Assembly: GCA_047967505.1 (NCBI GenBank)
Contig: CM106540.1
Length of the DNA: 64,000 bases
DNA from: Dipteris shenzhenensis
Taxonomy: Eukaryota > Polypodiophyta > Polypodiopsida > Gleicheniales
Strand: one strand, 5' to 3'
Part shown: positions 12,889 to 25,733 of the stretch, one piece after another
How the letters are laid out: each line of letters starts with the position of its first letter
Numbering within the stretch: position 1 is the first letter of the stretch
Made by a program: the position numbers and the translations under genes
Notes under the pieces: model-generated
What the model was told of the DNA's origin: nothing
The model's input: the letters and a program-made list of their open reading frames with translations, nothing else
The model's database searches: none

Positions 12889-13715
12889 TTTTCCTTTGTC
12901 CTCCCTTGGACTCTCATTTCACCCCAATTTGCATTCTTTTTCTTATCCTTTTGCTCTCTTTTCAGCTTGTAGCAATCCTTTTTCATATGGCCCTTCTTGC
13001 CACAGTGGTAACACTCAATGTTCCGTGCCCTGGATTTGCTACGAGACTTCCCTCTTTCTTGGGACTTCCCCCTGAACTGTGATCTGCCCCTTTGCACATT
13101 TAAGGCTGCATCCTGCTTGTTGCCATCCATAGACTTCCGTCTAATCTCCTCGGCCAACAAGCTGCCCACAACATCATCAAATTTCAGTACTCCACCAGGT
13201 GCAGAGTTACTGACAGCTGTACGGAAGGTATCCCATGAGGATGGCAATGAACATAAGAGAAATATTGCCTTAGTCTCCACATGAAAATTCATCTTCTGAG
13301 CCTAAAGCTGGCTGAAAATAATATTGAATTCATTCAAGTGAGAAGCAATGGAGACCCCTTCCTTCATCTGCAGCTCAAACAACCTCTTCATGAGGTAAAC
13401 TTTATTAGAGGCAGTTTCCTTCTCATAAGTGGCACACAGTTTCTTCCACAAATCTTCCGTAGTCTGCTCATTTACTACTGTGAAATAAACTGACTCTGCA
13501 AGATGAAGTCTAATAGTAGACTTTGCTAATGCATCCAACTCATTCCAATCATCCTCAGACATATTTGCAGGCTTAGCTTCAATCCCTGCCAAGGGTTTAA
13601 TCTGCTTCTTTTGAATAAGCACATCCCTTATTTGTTCTTTCCACAAAGAAAAGTTTGTCCCATCAAACTTTTTAATGCTGAAATCCTCCTTTTCAGACAT
13701 GGAAGAGGATGCCAT
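12885..13715 (-). pseudogene. gag: E2 gag, broken
   Basis: The start is the ATG at 13,713-13,715, giving MASSSMSEKEDFSIKKFDG, the usual N-terminus of Tork-type Gag. FSLWKEQIRDVLIQKKQ follows, then a helical capsid region and, near the C-terminus, a basic segment with a complete CCHC zinc knuckle, CYHCGKKGHMKKDC. One in-frame TAG near 13,302 splits the protein in the middle (probably CAG to TAG, as the reading SQL-stop-AQKMNF suggests). A frame change near 12,890 separates it from protease. Apart from these two lesions the Gag is well preserved. Confidence 0.9.
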
Positions 13716-15056
13716 GATGCAAATAAAACAAAATCCCAAATGCTTATGCCTGCAAGAGAGAATCACACCAAATACTAGGTGCACCCAAATGTGTATGCCA
13801 CAATAGAGTGAAATATCACAAAATTCAAAGCTCAAAGCATTAAAAAGATGCATCTGACTCATGTGCATATACTATGCATCCATATGAGCAAATCTGGCCC
13901 AAAAGAAAATGCTAATAAGTGCCAAATGACTCAAGCATAAACACCGTCCACTGGCATATGCATCAATAATATCTCATCCAAGAGAGCATAGCACTTTTAG
14001 TGCATCACCTGCAATGTGTCAAAGCTGTCCCTCAGCATAAAATAGCGTCCATGTGCAAAGCATCCATAAAAATAGCATCCCACAAGGCAATTTGGGCCTA
14101 TCAGTGCATCTAATAAGGACCGTAATGCATCTAAACGGCCTATAAATCATCCACTGCAACCAAATGCACACCACGAATGAGCGTACATTGCTCAAACTGC
14201 AACCAGAGTGATCTGCATAAGGTATGCTCAAGAAATCATGGTCCCACGATAATGACCGCTACTAAAAATAGAACCTGAGATGCCTCAAAACATGGGCGCC
14301 ATTGCATAATCGGACTCGGCAAGAAAATTTGCAAATATCTCCCTTCTACCAGAACTCCAAAATCCCAACCGATGAGTGAGAAATGGGAGTCAACACTTAT
14401 CCACTGCCATGTGGCATAAATCTAAGGTTTCAAAACCTTAGAATGAAAAATGCATAACAGAGAGACGAAATCGAATACACAGAGATCTATAACTCTGAAA
14501 ATCCTCCACCGAATTGTGTAAGAACTGACAGGTAGGGGTTTTTGGGCGTCCGGAACGCAATGGGACAGACGGTTTTGGAAACCGTGGTCTCAATCACTGG
14601 GTCCAACACACGGACTGAAAAACGTTTTTGGAAACACAGCTATTTGTAAACTCCACCGGAGTGCGAATGATGAGCAACATAGAAGTTTTAGGACCTCCTG
14701 AGTCCACTGGAATTGACAAATCTGCAAATGATTACTCCAAACTTGAGTTCCAACACCCGGGCAAAAAACGCAGGAACTGACACAGTGAGTCAGAAATCCA
14801 ATGAAATGATCCCAGATTCAAGAATAAAGGTGTTTCCAAGCTCTTGAAGTGAAGTGGACTCCAAAAGCAAGCAATAGTTGCCTCTACAAGTCAATACAGA
14901 GTCTCTGTCATCGAACGGAACAGGGAAAAGCTCAAAAAACGACTTTTTCTTTGAAACCACTTAACAGACCCACAAAGCTTCCCACAAAGCTTCTCCTTCC
15001 TCCCACAGAGCTACTGAGCTTCCAAGCATTCACGCATGCTCAACTAGATCACCCGG
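13716..15056 (-). other. E2 untranslated leader
   Basis: About 1.3 kb between the primer-binding site and gag. I see no conserved protein in it. By position it would hold the transcript leader and packaging signals. There are no tandem repeats and no satellite monomers inside. Confidence 0.7.
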
Positions 15057-15068
15057 GCTCTGATACCA
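15057..15068 (-). other. E2 primer-binding site
   Basis: Minus-strand TGGTATCAGAGC, two bases inside the LTR end; initiator tRNA-Met type priming site. Confidence 0.92.
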
Positions 15069-15070
15069 GT

Positions 15071-15243
15071 TGAGAGTGCTCTCAACAGAAGCAAGAACGG
15101 AAGAGGGAGAGAGAGAGAGACAGAGAGCCACACAAGTTTTGGTGGGTGCAGAACCACCCTAATCTTATTTTTCATTCATTTATATATGTGTTTGAGTATT
15201 GTACATAACCGGGGTAAAGGCACAATGACCTTTAACCCCCACA
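15071..15243 (-). repeat. E2 5' LTR (173 bp)
   Basis: Same length and ends as the copy at 9,446-9,618, with four substitutions (including G/A near the CTCAAC terminus, C/T in GGTGGGCGC, C/A in ATCTTCTTT and T/C in AACCTCC). Its terminal GAGAGTGCTCTC is a near-perfect palindrome. Confidence 0.94.
15179..15186 (-). promoter_or_regulatory. E2 LTR TATA box
   Basis: Minus-strand TATATAAA about 60 bp into the LTR from its 5' end, where a U3 promoter is expected. The same word is kept in the other LTR. Assignment is by motif and position only. Confidence 0.55.
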
Positions 15244-18200
15244 TAGGACCTGTGTAAATTTTAAGCATAATCAGACACATGGACATGCAAATCCCAATTA
15301 CCCATTCCTTATTTTGCTCCTTCATTGATGCAACGAGGTGCATAGGGTGAAAGTGAGCCCTCAAACCTCACCGTGCCCACATCCGATGTCAGATGGGACT
15401 CAAACTTTGCAAGATAATGGAAACCATTGGCTTTAGGAGCTGTGTAAATTTTAAGCCTGATCAAACACATGGACATGCAAATCCTAATAACCCATTCCAT
15501 ATTTTGCTTATTCACAGATGCAACAAGGTGCATAAGGTGAAAGACCTCACTGTGCTCACATCCGGTGTTGGATGGGACTCAAACTTTGCAAGAGTATGTA
15601 AGCCATTGGGTTAGGATGCGTAATAACTTCTTAGCTTGATCAAACACGTAGACCTACAAATCCTAATGACCCATTCCCTATTTTGCTCCTTCACTCATGC
15701 AATGATTTGCATAGAGTAAAAATGGGCCCTTTGACCTCAGCATGCCAACATTGGATGTCAAATGGGACTCAAAAATTGCAAGAGCATGGGAACCATAGGG
15801 TTTAGGACCCATGCAAATTTTGTGCACGATTGGACACATGGACATGCAAATCACAATGACCCACTCCTAAAACTCTACGGGATGGGATTAAAACTTTGCA
15901 AGAACATGGAAACCATAGGGTTTAGGACTCTCCAAATTTTGAGCATGATTGGACACATGAACAATCAAATCCCAATGGCCGAAACCATTGCATTACAACC
16001 TATGCAATTTTTGAGCCCAATCAGACACATGGACATGAAAATCCTAATGACCCATTCTATATTTTGCTCCTTCCAACATGCAACCAGGTGCATAGGGTGA
16101 AAATGGGCCCTCTGACCTTATCTTGCCCACATCCATCAGATGGGACTAAAACATTGCAAGAGATTTAAAACCATAGAGTTTCGGAAGTGTCCAAATTTTG
16201 AGCCCAATCGAACACATGGACATGCAAATCCCAATGACCATTGCTTATTTTGCTCCTTCAGTGATGCAACAAGGTGCATAGGGTGAAAATAGGGCCGCTA
16301 ACCCCACCGTGCCCACATCGGGTGTAACATGGGATTCAAACTTTGCAAGAGCATGGAAACCATTGAGTTTATTACCTGTGCAAATTTTGAGCCCGATCGG
16401 ACACATCGACCTGCAAATCCTAATGACCCATTCATTATTTTTCTCCTTCAGTGATGCAACGAGGTGCATATGGTGAAAATGGGCCCTCTAACCTCACCGT
16501 GCAGACATTCGGTGTCGAACAGGCCTCAAACCTTGAAAGAACATGGAAACCATAGCATATAGGACCTCTGTAAATTTTGAGCATGATTGCACACATGGAC
16601 AAGAAAATCCCAATGGCCCATTCCTTATTTTGCTCCTTCAATGATGCAAGGAGGTGCATAGGGTGAAAATCGGCCCTCTGACCTCAGCGTGCCCACATCC
16701 GGTGTCTGATGGGACTCAAATATTCCAAGAGGATGGAAAGCCAAGCCAAATTCGATGTCGAACGGGATTCAAACTTTGCAAGAACATGGAAACCATAGGG
16801 TTTAGCACCTCTACAAATTTTGAGAATGATTGGACACATGGACAAGCAAATCCCAATCGCCCATTCCTTATTTTGCTCCTTTAGTGATGCAACCAGGTGC
16901 ATAGGGTGAAAATGGGACCTATGACCTCGGCGTGCCCACATCTGATGTCGGATGGGACTCAGACTTTGCAAGAGCATGTAAACCATTGGGTTTAGGACCT
17001 GTGCAATCGGACACATGGACCTACAGAGCCTAATGACCTATTCTTTATTTTGCTCCTTCACTGATCCAACGAGGTGCATAGATTGAAAATGGACCCTCTA
17101 ACCTAGCCGTGCCGACATCCAGTGTCGAATGGGACTCAAACTTTACAAGAACATGGAAACCATGAGATTTAGGACCTTTGCAAATTCTAAGCGCGATTGG
17201 ACACATGGACAAGCAAATCCCAATGGCCCATTCCTTATTTTGCTCCTTCACTGATGCAACAAGGTGCATAGGGTGAAAATCGGCCCTATAACCTCGCCAT
17301 GCCCACATCCGTTGTCGAATGGGACTCAAACTTTCCAAGAGGATGGAAACCATTGGGTTTAGAACCTGTGCTAATTTTGAATGTGATCAGACACATGGAC
17401 ATGCAAATCCTAATGACCATTCCTTATTTTGCTCCTTCACTGATGTAACGAGGAGCCTATAGTGAAAATGGGCCATGTGACATCACCGTGCCCACATCCA
17501 GTGTCAGATGGGATTCAAACACAACAAGAGCATGGAAACCATAGGGTTTAGGACATGTGCAAATTTTGAGCCCAATCGGACATAGGGACATGCAAATCCC
17601 AATGACCCATTTCTTATTTTGCTTCTTTACTGATGCAACAAGGTGCATAGCATGAAAATGGGCCCTCTCACCTTGCCGTACCCACATCCAGTGTTGGATG
17701 AACTCAAACTTTGCAACAGAATGGAAACTATTGGGTTTAGGACCTGTGCAAATTTTCAGCCCAATCAGACACATGGACATGCAAATCCTAATGACCCATT
17801 CCATATTTCGTTCCTTCACATATGCACTGAGTTGTATAGGGTGAAAATGGGCCCTTTAACCTCACCGTGCCCACATCTAGTGTCAGATGGACTCAAACTT
17901 TGCAAGAGCATGTAAACCATTGGGTTTAGGAGTAGTGCAAATTTTGATCCCGGACACATGGATCTGCAAATCCTAATGACCCAGTCCTTATTTTGCTCCT
18001 TCACTGATGCAACAAGGAGCATAGAGTGAAAATGGGCCCTTTGGCCTCACCATGCCCACATCTAGTGTCACATGGGATTCAAACTTTGCGAGAGCATGTA
18101 AACCATTGGGTTTAGGACCTATGCAAATTTTGAGCATGATCAGACACATGGACTTGTAAACTTATTGACCCATGCATTATTTTGCTCCTTCACTGATGCA

Positions 18201-20022
18201 ACGATGTGCATACAGTGAAAATGGGCCCTCTGACCTTGCGGTGCCCACATCTGGTGTCAAATGGGACTCAAATTTGCAAGAACATGGAAACCATATCTTT
18301 TAGCACCTCTGTAAATTTTGAGCGTGATTGGCCACATGGACAAACAAATCCCAATGGCCCATTTCTTATTTTGCTCCTTCAGTGATGCAATGAGGTGCAT
18401 AGAGTGAAAATGGGACCTCTGACCTTACCGTGCCCACATCCAGTGTCGAATGGGACTCAAACTTTGCGTGAACATGGAAACCACAGGGTTTAGGACCTCT
18501 GCAAATTTTGAGCATGATTGGACACATGGACAAGCAATTCCCAATGGCCCATTCCTTATTTTGCTCCACTGATGCAATGAGGTGCGTAGGGTGAAAATGG
18601 GCCCTTTAACCTCGTTGTACTTACATCCAGTGTCAGATGGGACTCAAACTTTCCAAGAGGATGGAAATCTGAGCTCACATCCAAGTTTAGGACCTGTGCA
18701 CATTTTGAGCCCGATCAAACACATGGACATGCAAATCTTATTGACCCATTCCTTATTTTACTCCTTCACTAATGCAATGAGGTGCATAGGGTGAAAATGG
18801 GCCTTATGACCTCAGGTGCCCACATCTGCTATCAAATTGGACTCAAACTTTGAAAGAGCATGTAGACCATTGGGTTGACCTGTGCAAATTTTGAGCCCGA
18901 TCGGACACATGGACCTAAAAGTCCTAATAACCTATTCTTGGTTTTCCTCCTTCATTGATCCAACAAGGCACGTAACCCATTCCATATTTTACTCCTTCAC
19001 TGATGCAACAAGGTGCAAAGGGTGAAAATGGGCCCTCTAACCTCGCCGTGCCCACCTCCAATGTCAGATGGGACTAAAACTTTGCAATAGAATGGAAACT
19101 ATTGGGTTTAGGACCTGTGCAAATTTTTAGCCCGATCGAACACATGGATCTGCAAATGCTAATGACCCATTCCTTATTTTGCTGCTTCACTGATGAAATG
19201 AGGAGCATAGAGTGAAAATGGGCCCTCTGACCTCTCTGTGCCCATATCCAGTGTTGCATGGGACTCAAACATTGCAAGAGCATGTAAACCATTGGGTTTA
19301 GGTACTGTGCAAATTTTAAGCCCGCCGATGACTGCTGACTGCACTAAGTGAAACTGGGCCCTCAGACCTAGCCGTACCCACATCTGATGTCGAATGGGAC
19401 TCAAACTTTACTAGAACATGGAAACCTTAGGATTTAGGACCTTTGCAAATTTTGAGCATGATTGGACACATGGAAAAGCAAATCCCAATCGCCCATTCCT
19501 TATTTTGCTCCTTCACTGATGCAACGAGGTGCATAGGGTGAAAATGGGCCCTCTAACTGCACCATGCCTACATCCGATGTCAAATAGGACTCACACTTTC
19601 CAAGAGGATGGAAACCATTGGGTTTAGGATTTGTGCTAAATTTTGAGCCCGATCGGACACATGGACATGCAAATCCTACTGACCCATTCTATATTTTGCT
19701 CCTTCACAAATGCAACGAGGTGCATAGGGTAAAAATGGGCCCTCTAACTGCACTGTGCCTACATCCGGTGTCAAATAGTACTCAAAATTTCCAAGAGGAT
19801 GGAAACCATTGGTTTTAGGACCTATGAAAATTTTGAGCCCGATCAGACACATGGACATGCAAATCCTAATGACCCATTCCATATTTTACTCCTTCACTGA
19901 TGCAACCAGGTGCAAAGGGTGTAAACCATTGGGTTTACAACCTATGAAAATTTTGATCTCGATTGGACACATGGACATGAAAATCCTAATGACCCATTCC
20001 ATATTTTACTCCTTTAGAGATG
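15244..20022 (+). repeat. 190-bp satellite array, block 3
   Basis: Plus-oriented satellite continuing block 2 after the E2 target duplication. Many full monomers and several shortened ones (for example near 15,880, 15,975, 16,745 and 18,670). A G-D-F monomer triplet (see findings) lies at about 17,520-18,060. The block ends at a sharp orientation change at ~20,022. No other gene or RNA seen. Confidence 0.96.
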
Positions 20023-20436
20023 TGACGGTAAGGTCAGAGAGCCCATTTTCACTCTATGCTCCTCGTTGCATCACTGAAGGATCAAAATAACGAATGGGTT
20101 ATTAGGATTTGCAGGTCCATGTGTTCGATCGGGCTCAAATTTTACACAGGTCCTAAACCCAATGATTTCCATCCTCTTGCAAAGTTTGAGTCCCATCCAA
20201 CATCGGATGTGGGCATGGCATGGTTAGCAGCCCATTTTCACCCTATGCACCTTGTTGCATCAGTGAAGGAGCAAAATAAGGAATGGGTCATTGGGATTTG
20301 CATGTCCATGTGTTCGATTCAGCTCAAAATTTGCACACATCCTAAACCCTATGGTTCCCATGCTCTTGCAATGTTTGAGACCTATCCAACATTGGATGTG
20401 GGTAGGACGAGGTCAGAGTGCCCATTTTCACACTAT
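20023..20436 (-). repeat. Inverted two-monomer satellite segment
   Basis: About 414 bp in which the satellite reads on the minus strand (AAAGTTTGAGTCCCATCCAA, GGAGCAAAATAAGGAATGGG), while both flanks read on the plus strand. It holds two monomers. On their own strand they are an E-type followed by a C-type, the order seen elsewhere. Both junctions are abrupt, with no inserted sequence. Confidence 0.93.
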
Positions 20437-23400
20437 TCGGTGTCAGATGGAACTCAAGCTCTGTAAGAGCATGTAAACAATTGAGTTTAGGAGAAGTGCA
20501 AATTTTGAGCTCGATCAGACACATGGATCTACAAATCCTAATGACCCATTCCCTATTTTGCTCCTTCATTGATGCAATGAGGAACATAGAGTGAAAATGG
20601 GCCCTTTGACCTCGCCATGCCCAGAGATCCGCTAGTCTTGCATGGGACTCAAACTTTGCAAGAGCATGTAAACCATTGAATTTAGTACCTGTGCAAATTA
20701 TGAGCCCGATCGGACACATGGACCTGCAAATCCTAATGGCTGATTCATTATTTTTCTCCTTCACTGATGCAACGAGGCACATATAGTGAAAATGGGCCCT
20801 CTGACCTCGTCGTGCCCACATCAGGTTTCGAACGAGACTCAAACTTTGTAAGAGCATATAAACCATTGGGTTTAGGACCTATGATAATTTTAAGCACAAT
20901 CGGACACATGGACATGCAAATCCCAATTACCCATTCCTAATTTCTATCCTTCACTGATGCAACGAGGTGCATAGAGTTAAAATGGACCCACTGACCTCGC
21001 TGTGCCCACATCTAGTGTTAGATTGGACTCAAACTCTATAAGAGCATGGAAATAATAGGAATTAGGACGTGCTAATTTTGAGCAGAATCGGACACATGGA
21101 CATGCAAATCCCAATGCCCATTCCTTATTTTTCTCCTTCACTGATGCAATGAGGTGCATAGTGTGAAAATGGGCCCTCTAACTTTGTCTTGCCCACATCC
21201 GGACTCAAACATTGCAAGAGCATGGAAACCATAGGGTCAAATGGGACTCAAACATTACAAGAGCATGGAACACACGGACGTGCAAATCCTAATGACCCAT
21301 TCCTTATTTTGCTCCTTCACTGATGACACAAGGTGCATAGGGTGAAAATGGGCTCGCTGATCTCATCGTGCCCACATCCGGTGTTGGATGGGACTCAAAT
21401 TTTTCAAGAGCATGTAAGCCATTGCGATTAGGACATGTGCAAATATTCAGCCTGATCCAACACATGGACCTGCATATCCTAATGACCCAATCGTTCTTTT
21501 GCTCTTTCACTAATGCAATGAGGTGCATAGGGTCAAAATGGACCCTCTGATCTCGCCGTGCCCACATTCGGTGTCAAATGGGACTCAAACTTTGCAAGAA
21601 CATGGAAACCATAGGGTTTAGAAGCTCTGCAAATTTTGAGCACGATTGGACAAATGGACAAGTAAATCCCAAATCCCCCATTCCTTATTTTGAGCATAAT
21701 CGGACACATGGACATGCAAATCCCAATGCCCATTCCTCATTTTTCTCCTTCACTGATGCAACGAGGTGCATAGTGTGAAAATGGGCCCTTTAACCTCATC
21801 CTGCCCACATCCAGTGTCAGATGGGACTCAAACATTACAAGAGCATGAAAACCATAGGGTCAAATGGGACTCAAACATTGCAAGAGCATGGAACACATGG
21901 ATGTGCAAATCCCAATGACCCATTCCTTATTTTGCTCCTTCACTGATGACACAAGGTGCATAGGGTGAAAATGGGCTCCTTGATCTCGTCGTGCCCACAT
22001 CTAGTGTCGGATGGGACTCAAACCTTGCAAGAGCATGTAAACCATTGGGTTTAGGACCTGTGAAAATTTTGAGCCCGATCGGACACATGGACTTGCAAAT
22101 CCTAATGACCAATTTGTTATTTTCCTCCTTCACTGATGCAATGAGGCGCATATGGAGAAAATGGGCCCTCTGACCTCGATGTGCCCACGTCTGGTGTCAA
22201 ATGGGACTCAAGCTTTGCAAGAACATGGAAACCATAGGGTTTAGGACTTCTATAAATTTTGAGCACAATTGGACACATGGACAAACAAATACCAATGGCA
22301 CATTCCTTATTTTGCTCCTTTAGAGATGCAACGACATGCATAGGGTGAAAATGGGCCCTCTGACCTCGACATGCCCACATCCAATATTGGATGGGACTCA
22401 GACTTTGCAAGAGCATGTAAACCATGGGGTTTAGAACCTATGCAAATTTTGAGCCCGGATCGGAAACATGGAGCTACAAATCCTAATGACCCATTTGTTA
22501 TTTTGCTCTTTCATTGATTCAACAAGGTGCATAGAGTGAAAATGGGCCCTCTGACCTCGCCGTGCCCACATCCGATGTCGAATGGGAGTCAAACTTTGCA
22601 AGAACATGCAAACCATAGGGTTTAGACCTCTGCAAATTTTGAGCATGATTGGACACATGGACAAGCAAATCCTAATAACACATTCCTCATTTTTCTCCTT
22701 CACTCATGCAACGAGGTGCATAGGGTGAAAATGGGTCCTCTGACCTCGTTGTGCCTACATCTGGTGTCGGATGGGACTCAAGCTTTCCAAGAGGATGGAA
22801 AGCTAAGCCCACATCTGGGTTGAGGACATGTGCAAATTTTGAGCCGATGGGACACATGGACATGCAAATCCTAATGACGCATTCCATATTTTGCTCCTTC
22901 TCACTAATGCAATGAGGTGCATAGAGTGAAAATGAAACCTCTGACCTTGCCGTGCCCACATCTGGTGTCAGATGGGACTCAAACTCTGCAAGAGCATGGA
23001 AACCATAGGGTTCATGACCTATGCAAATTTTGAGCCCAATTAGACACATGGACATGCAAATCCCAATGACCCATTCCTTAGTTTGCTCCTTCACTAATGC
23101 AAGAAGGTGCATAGTGCGAAAATGGGCCCTTTGACCTTGTGGTGCCCACATCCGATGTGAGATGGGACTCAAACTTTCCAAGAGACTGGAAACCATTGGG
23201 TTTATGACCTATGCAAATTTTCAGCGCGACGGGACACATGGACATGAAAATCCTAATGACCCATTCCATATTCTGCTCCTTCATAGATGCAACGAGGTGC
23301 ATAGGGTGACAATGGGCACCCTGACCTCGTCCAACCCACATCCAGTTCGAATGTGACTCAAACATTGCAAGAGCATGGAAACAATAGCGTTTAGGATGTG

Positions 23401-24902
23401 TGCGAAACAATAGCGTTTAGGACGTGTGCAAATTTTGAGCAATCGAACACATGGACGTGTCGGATGGTACTCAAACTTTGCAAGAGCATGTACATCATTG
23501 CGTTTAGGACCTGTGCAAATTTTGAGCCTGCTGATCAGACACATGGAGCTGCAAATCCTAATGACCCATTTGTTATTTTGCTCCTTCACTGATGCAACGA
23601 GATGCATAGGGTGAAAATGGGCCCTCTGACCTCGCCGTGCCCACATCCGGTGTCGAATGGGACTCAAACTTTGCAAGAACATGGAAACCATAGGGTTTAG
23701 GACCTCTGCAAATTTTGATCATGATTGGACACATGGACAAGCAAATCCCAATGGCCCATTCCTTATTTTGCTCCTTCACTGATGCAATAAGGTGCACAAG
23801 GTGAAAATGGGCCCTCTGACTTCACCGTGCCCACATCCATTGTCGGATGGCACTCAAACTTTGCAACAAAAATGGAAACCATTTGGTTTAGCACCTGTGC
23901 AAATTTTGAGCCTGATCGGACACATGGACCTACAAATCCTAATGACACTCATTATTTTGCTCCTTGAATGATCCAACGAGGTGCATAGAGTGTAAATGGG
24001 CCCTCTGACCTCGCCGTGCCCACATCTGGTGTCGAATGGGACTCAAACTTTACAAGAACATGAAAACCATAGGGTTTAGGACCTCTGAAAATTTTCAACA
24101 TGATGGGACACATGGACAACCAAATCCCAATGGCCCATTCCTTATTTTGCTCCTTCACTGATGCAACGAGGTGCATAGGATGAAAATGGGCCCTCTGACC
24201 TCGTTGTGCCTACATCCGGCATCGGATGGGACTCAAACTTTCCAAGAGGATGGAAAGTCGAGCCTGTGCATAGGGTGAAAATGGGCCCTCTGACCTCGTT
24301 GTGCCTACATCCAGCATCGGATGGGACTCAAACTTTCCAAGAGGATGGAAAGTCGAGCCCACATTGGGGTTTAGGGCCTGTGCAAGTTTTTAGCCCGATC
24401 TGACACATGGACATGCAAATCATAATGACCCATTCCTTATTTTTCTCCTTCACTTATGCAACGAGGTGCATAGGGTGAACATGGGCCCTATGACCTCAGC
24501 ATGCCCACATCTAGTGTCAAATGGGACTCAAACTTTACAAGAGAATGGAAACCATTGGGTTTATGACCTATGCAAATTTTGAGCTCAATCGGACACATGG
24601 ACATAAAAATCCTAATGACCCATTCCATATTTTTCTCCTTCACAGATGCAACGAGGTGCATAGGGTTAAAATGGGCCCTATGACCTCGACAAGCCCACAT
24701 CCAGTGTCGAATGGGATCAAAATTTACAAGAGCATGTAAACCTTTAGGTTGACCTGTGCAAATTTTGAGCCCGATCGATCACATGGACCTACAAATCCTA
24801 ATGACCTATTCTTGATTTTGCTCCTTTACTGATCCAACAAGGTGCCTAGGGTGGAAATGGGCCCTCAAAGCTAGCCGTACCCACATCCAAAGTCGAATGG
24901 GA
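20437..24902 (+). repeat. 190-bp satellite array, block 4
   Basis: Plus-oriented satellite between the small inversion and E3. It contains a ~623-bp repeated group of damaged monomers (21,200-21,900), an A-E-C-B run from 23,160 and a 95-bp local duplication at ~24,173-24,358. It ends at TGGGA, the E3 target duplication. Nothing else seen. Confidence 0.96.
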
Positions 24903-25200
24903 TGTTGAGATATCAAGCTCTACCCCCGATATATCTCCTGGATGACTATCATTTATGTCACCGCCTATGTTAGTTGTACTCGTGGTGTAGTTAGACTACC
25001 ATGTATGTTTTTGGTTTGGGTTCACATATGAACCACGTATTCTAGGTTTTGACATATAGGGTATTTCCCTCTTCTATTGTATCGTTGTTGTGTGCAAAAG
25101 TGAAGAAAGGCTTCACCCTCCAACCTTGTGTCCTCTCTCTTTTGTGTGTTGTGAAGAAAGCTGAACTTGAGTCTCCTATCTCTCTCCCTCATTCTTTACA
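24903..25200 (+). repeat. E3 5' LTR (298 bp)
   Basis: Begins TGTTGAGATATCAAGCTC and ends CCCTCATTCTTTACA. It differs from the 3' copy at four sites: A/T in ATGTCACCG, T/C in ACCATGTATG, G/A in GCTGAAC and C/A in GTCTCCTATC. Confidence 0.96.
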
Positions 25201-25212
25201 TGGTATCAGAGC
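25201..25212 (+). other. E3 primer-binding site
   Basis: TGGTATCAGAGC begins immediately after the LTR; initiator tRNA-Met type. Confidence 0.94.
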
Positions 25213-25733
25213 CTTGTTCGTGGTAAGGAGCTCAAGAAAGCAAGCCAAGTTTGTGGTGTCCTGGTAAGAGGACCAGTGTTGCTTTCCTATTTCGAGTTTG
25301 GGAGCAAATCTCTGCAGGTAGCACAGCCAGAAGTGCAGGAGTGCACTGTTTCAGATTGAGAGGCCCTTCGCAGTGTGACTTTATTTTTTTGATTTGAGGC
25401 CGTTTCGGGGCCCGTTTTGAAGGCGGAAGTTCTTCGCAGGCACTCAGAAAAAGGCCCTGTTTTTCGCTGTGCGACCATTGCGCGGCTAGTCGATGGAAAA
25501 GTACCACAGAAATTGCATCGTATGCCTGTGTGCAGAGATATTTGGAGTTGCAGATTTATGCCTGTTGCCTGTTGATGCAAAATCGTCACTAGGAAGTGAC
25601 TGTGTGGTGAAATACCACTTTCGTCAGTGTTGCAGATCTGCCCCTGTGAGGCTTTTCGCAGAAGTTTTGCTATTTGCCCTTGTGAGGCATTTGCTGTGTT
25701 TACAGGTTGCTGTTGCAATTCGTGATTTGTAAA
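25213..25733 (+). other. E3 untranslated leader
   Basis: About 520 bp between primer site and gag, clearly similar to the E1 leader (shared GGTAAGGAGCTCAAGAAAGC and GGGAGCAAATCTCTGCAGGT). No protein is evident; it is probably leader and packaging sequence. Confidence 0.75.

Larger units (their letters stand above)
9446..15243 (-). mobile_element. E2: full-length Ty1/copia retrotransposon, Tork/Tnt1-like
   Basis: Complete 5,798-bp insertion on the minus strand, flanked by the 5-bp duplication TAGGA (9,441-9,445 and 15,244-15,248). It has two 173-bp LTRs, a primer-binding site, a ~1.3-kb leader, and gag, protease, integrase, reverse transcriptase and RNase H in copia order. The LTRs differ at four positions by my count (about 2.3%), so the insertion is fairly recent. 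The Gag start, the CYHCGKKGHMKKDCYK knuckle and the RT words resemble the Tork/Tnt1 group; the lineage is inferred from memory of the family. Stops and frameshifts in every domain make it non-autonomous. Confidence 0.96.
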
